Positions 5,475 through 6,176 of a DNA stretch of 6,176 nucleotides are shown one piece after another. Position numbers and translations under genes: made by a program. The stretch is from JBHHZJ01 sp046758005. GTDB lineage: Bacteria > Pseudomonadota > Alphaproteobacteria > Kiloniellales > J153. The stretch covers positions 1 to 6,176 of the forward strand of contig JBHHZJ010000145.1 in assembly GCA_046758005.1 (NCBI GenBank), in the 5' to 3' direction. The notes under the pieces are model-generated. The model saw only the letters and a list, made by a program, of their open reading frames with translations. It made no database searches and was not told the DNA's origin. Within the stretch, counting starts at the first letter, position 1. Every line of letters starts with the position of its first letter.

Positions 5475-5506
5475 TTGTGTTACCTACAACATACTATGTA
5501 ACACAA
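5475..5506. promoter_or_regulatory. Operator-like inverted repeat of the toxin-antitoxin operon
   Basis: TTGTGTTAC (5475-5483) and GTAACACAA (5498-5506) are perfect 9-bp inverted repeats with a 14-base spacer, which itself overlaps a small palindrome ACATACTATGT (5489-5499). The right arm overlaps the proposed -10 box and the left arm lies just before the antitoxin start, the expected place for ribbon-helix-helix autoregulation. Confidence 0.6.
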
Positions 5507-5523
5507 CGCCGGGAGCCTTTCAA
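5495..5523 (-). promoter_or_regulatory. Promoter of the toxin-antitoxin operon
   Basis: On the minus strand TTGAAA (5518-5523, five of six bases of the -35 consensus) is 17 bases from TACATA (5495-5500, a moderate -10). Transcription would begin near 5488, leaving a leader of about 25 bases before the antitoxin ATG at 5463. The overlap with the inverted repeat supports self-repression. Confidence 0.5.
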
Positions 5524-5539
5524 TGTCGAGGGTGACCCA

Positions 5540-5576
5540 GGTGACGCAAGATTCCTTGGCTTGGCTGCGCGTCACC
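5540..5576. repeat. Inverted repeat GGTGACGC/GCGTCACC
   Basis: Perfect 8-bp arms at 5540-5547 and 5569-5576 enclose 21 bases. GGTGAC is also repeated directly at 5531-5536. It lies upstream of the antitoxin promoter, next to a second and stronger hairpin at 5581-5625. Role unknown. Confidence 0.4.
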
Positions 5577-5580
5577 GAGA

Positions 5581-5625
5581 CCCCGGACCAGCGATGCACC
5601 ACTGCGTGCTGCATCGCATCCGGGG
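5581..5625. repeat. Long stem-loop downstream of hisF
   Basis: Three stacked stems share one centre: CCCCGGA (5581-5587) with TCCGGGG (5619-5625), GCGATGCA (5591-5598) with TGCATCGC (5610-5617), and CAC with GTG around a 3-base loop. That is 18 base pairs with a 3/1 internal loop and one C/C mismatch. It starts 30 bases past the hisF stop, so it may end hisF transcripts or protect their 3' ends, but no T-run follows on the minus strand. A palindromic repeat element is an alternative. Confidence 0.5.
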
Positions 5626-5655
5626 CGACGAGTCATAAGAACGGCGACCCGCCGA

Positions 5656-6176
5656 TCAGGCGGCTGGCCGGACCGGGATGCCGGCCGCGGCGAGGTGCGC
5701 CTTGGCTTCGGCAATGGAATGCTCGCCGAAATGGAAGATCGAGGCGGCGAGCACCGCGGTGGCGTGGCCGTCGCGGATGCCCTCGACCAGGTGATCGAGC
5801 GCGCCCACGCCGCCCGAGGCGATGACCGGCACCGGCACCGAATCGGCGACCGCGCGGGTCAGCTCGACATCGTAGCCCAGCCTGGTGCCGTCGCGGTCCA
5901 TGGAGGTAAGCAGGATCTCGCCGGCGCCCAGCGCCACGACGCGCCGCGCCCAGGCGAGCGCGTCCAGCCCGGTCGGCTCGCGCCCGCCGTGGGTGAACAC
6001 TTCGAAGCCCCCCGGGAGATGGTCGCCCGCGGTGCGCTTGGCGTCGATGGCCACGACGATGCACTGGCGGCCGAACTTCCCGGCCGCGGCGCGCACCAGC
6101 TCCGGGTCTTCGACCGCGGCGGTGTTGATCGCCACCTTGTCCGCCCCGGCCAGCAGCAGGGCGCGTACGTCCTCGG
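5656..6176 (-). CDS. hisF: Imidazole glycerol phosphate synthase cyclase subunit, partial
   Basis: HisF uses ammonia from HisH to convert PRFAR into imidazole glycerol phosphate and AICAR, linking histidine and purine synthesis in the cytoplasm. The C-terminal 172 codons are visible, about two thirds of the usual ~255-residue (beta/alpha)8 barrel; the start lies beyond the right edge. Visible marks are ADKVAINTAAVEDPEL, VVAIDAKR (its Asp matches catalytic Asp130 of Thermotoga HisF), GAGEILLTSMDRDGT (Asp matching Asp176), the phosphate-binding VIASGGVGALDHL and the C-terminal LAASIFHFGEHSIAEAK. The other catalytic Asp near residue 11 is outside the window. Translation ends at TGA 5656-5658. 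hisE would be the expected next gene, but a toxin-antitoxin insertion separates them by about 1 kb. Nothing in the visible part suggests damage. Confidence 0.95.
   Translation of the reverse strand, partial: EDVRALLLAGADKVAINTAAVEDPELVRAAAGKFGRQCIVVAIDAKRTAGDHLPGGFEVFTHGGREPTGLDALAWARRVVALGAGEILLTSMDRDGTRLGYDVELTRAVADSVPVPVIASGGVGALDHLVEGIRDGHATAVLAASIFHFGEHSIAEAKAHLAAAGIPVRPAA

Noticed and set aside
4787..5638. 283-codon plus-strand frame across the toxin-antitoxin region
   Set aside because: Antisense to both toxin and antitoxin genes and through the operator and hairpins; no domain.

Overview
The window is GC-rich chromosomal DNA with strong G/C third-position bias. It most likely comes from an alphaproteobacterium, perhaps Rhodospirillales-like. 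This rests on the style of the ComM protein, a short phasin, the his gene order and a FkbM-type methyltransferase. The organism is an inference; there is no rRNA or other marker gene here. No tRNA, rRNA or CRISPR array was seen.

Left part (1-2819): a FkbM-family methyltransferase gene on the minus strand is divergent from a complete comM (yifB, Mg-chelatase-like AAA+ ATPase) on the plus strand. Between them lies a perfect 22-bp palindrome. Upstream, at the far left, is a decayed copy of the first 17 codons of comM, so the methyltransferase gene is bracketed by a truncated and a complete comM start. This looks like the scar of an old recombination or integration event.

Middle (2820-3890): a phasin gene (minus strand, polyhydroxyalkanoate granule protein) converges on comM. 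Then comes a 324-base, relatively AT-rich intergenic stretch holding a strong dyad over a -10-like hexamer. This precedes a small plus-strand gene for an unrecognised histidine-rich helical protein, which ends at a terminator-like hairpin shared with the end of hinT.

Right part (3885-6176): this is the tail of a histidine biosynthesis cluster on the minus strand, read from right to left: hisF (5' end outside the window), then hisE, then hinT. Between hisF and hisE, usually close neighbours, about 1 kb is inserted. It holds two tandem hairpins, a promoter/operator with a 9-bp inverted repeat, a ribbon-helix-helix antitoxin gene overlapping by 4 bases a ParE/RelE-type toxin gene, and a ~224-bp MITE-like element with perfect 12-bp inverted ends. 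A REP-like GGGGGAC/GTCCCCC palindrome sits inside that element.

How the parts work together: HisF makes the imidazole ring intermediate and HisE removes pyrophosphate from phosphoribosyl-ATP at an earlier step of the same pathway. HinT, a purine nucleoside phosphoramidase, probably rides on the hisE transcript. The toxin-antitoxin pair has its own apparent autoregulated promoter and looks like a later insertion. The most noteworthy signals are this insertion with its repeats, the comM start remnant, and the small His-rich gene with its dyad-covered promoter region.
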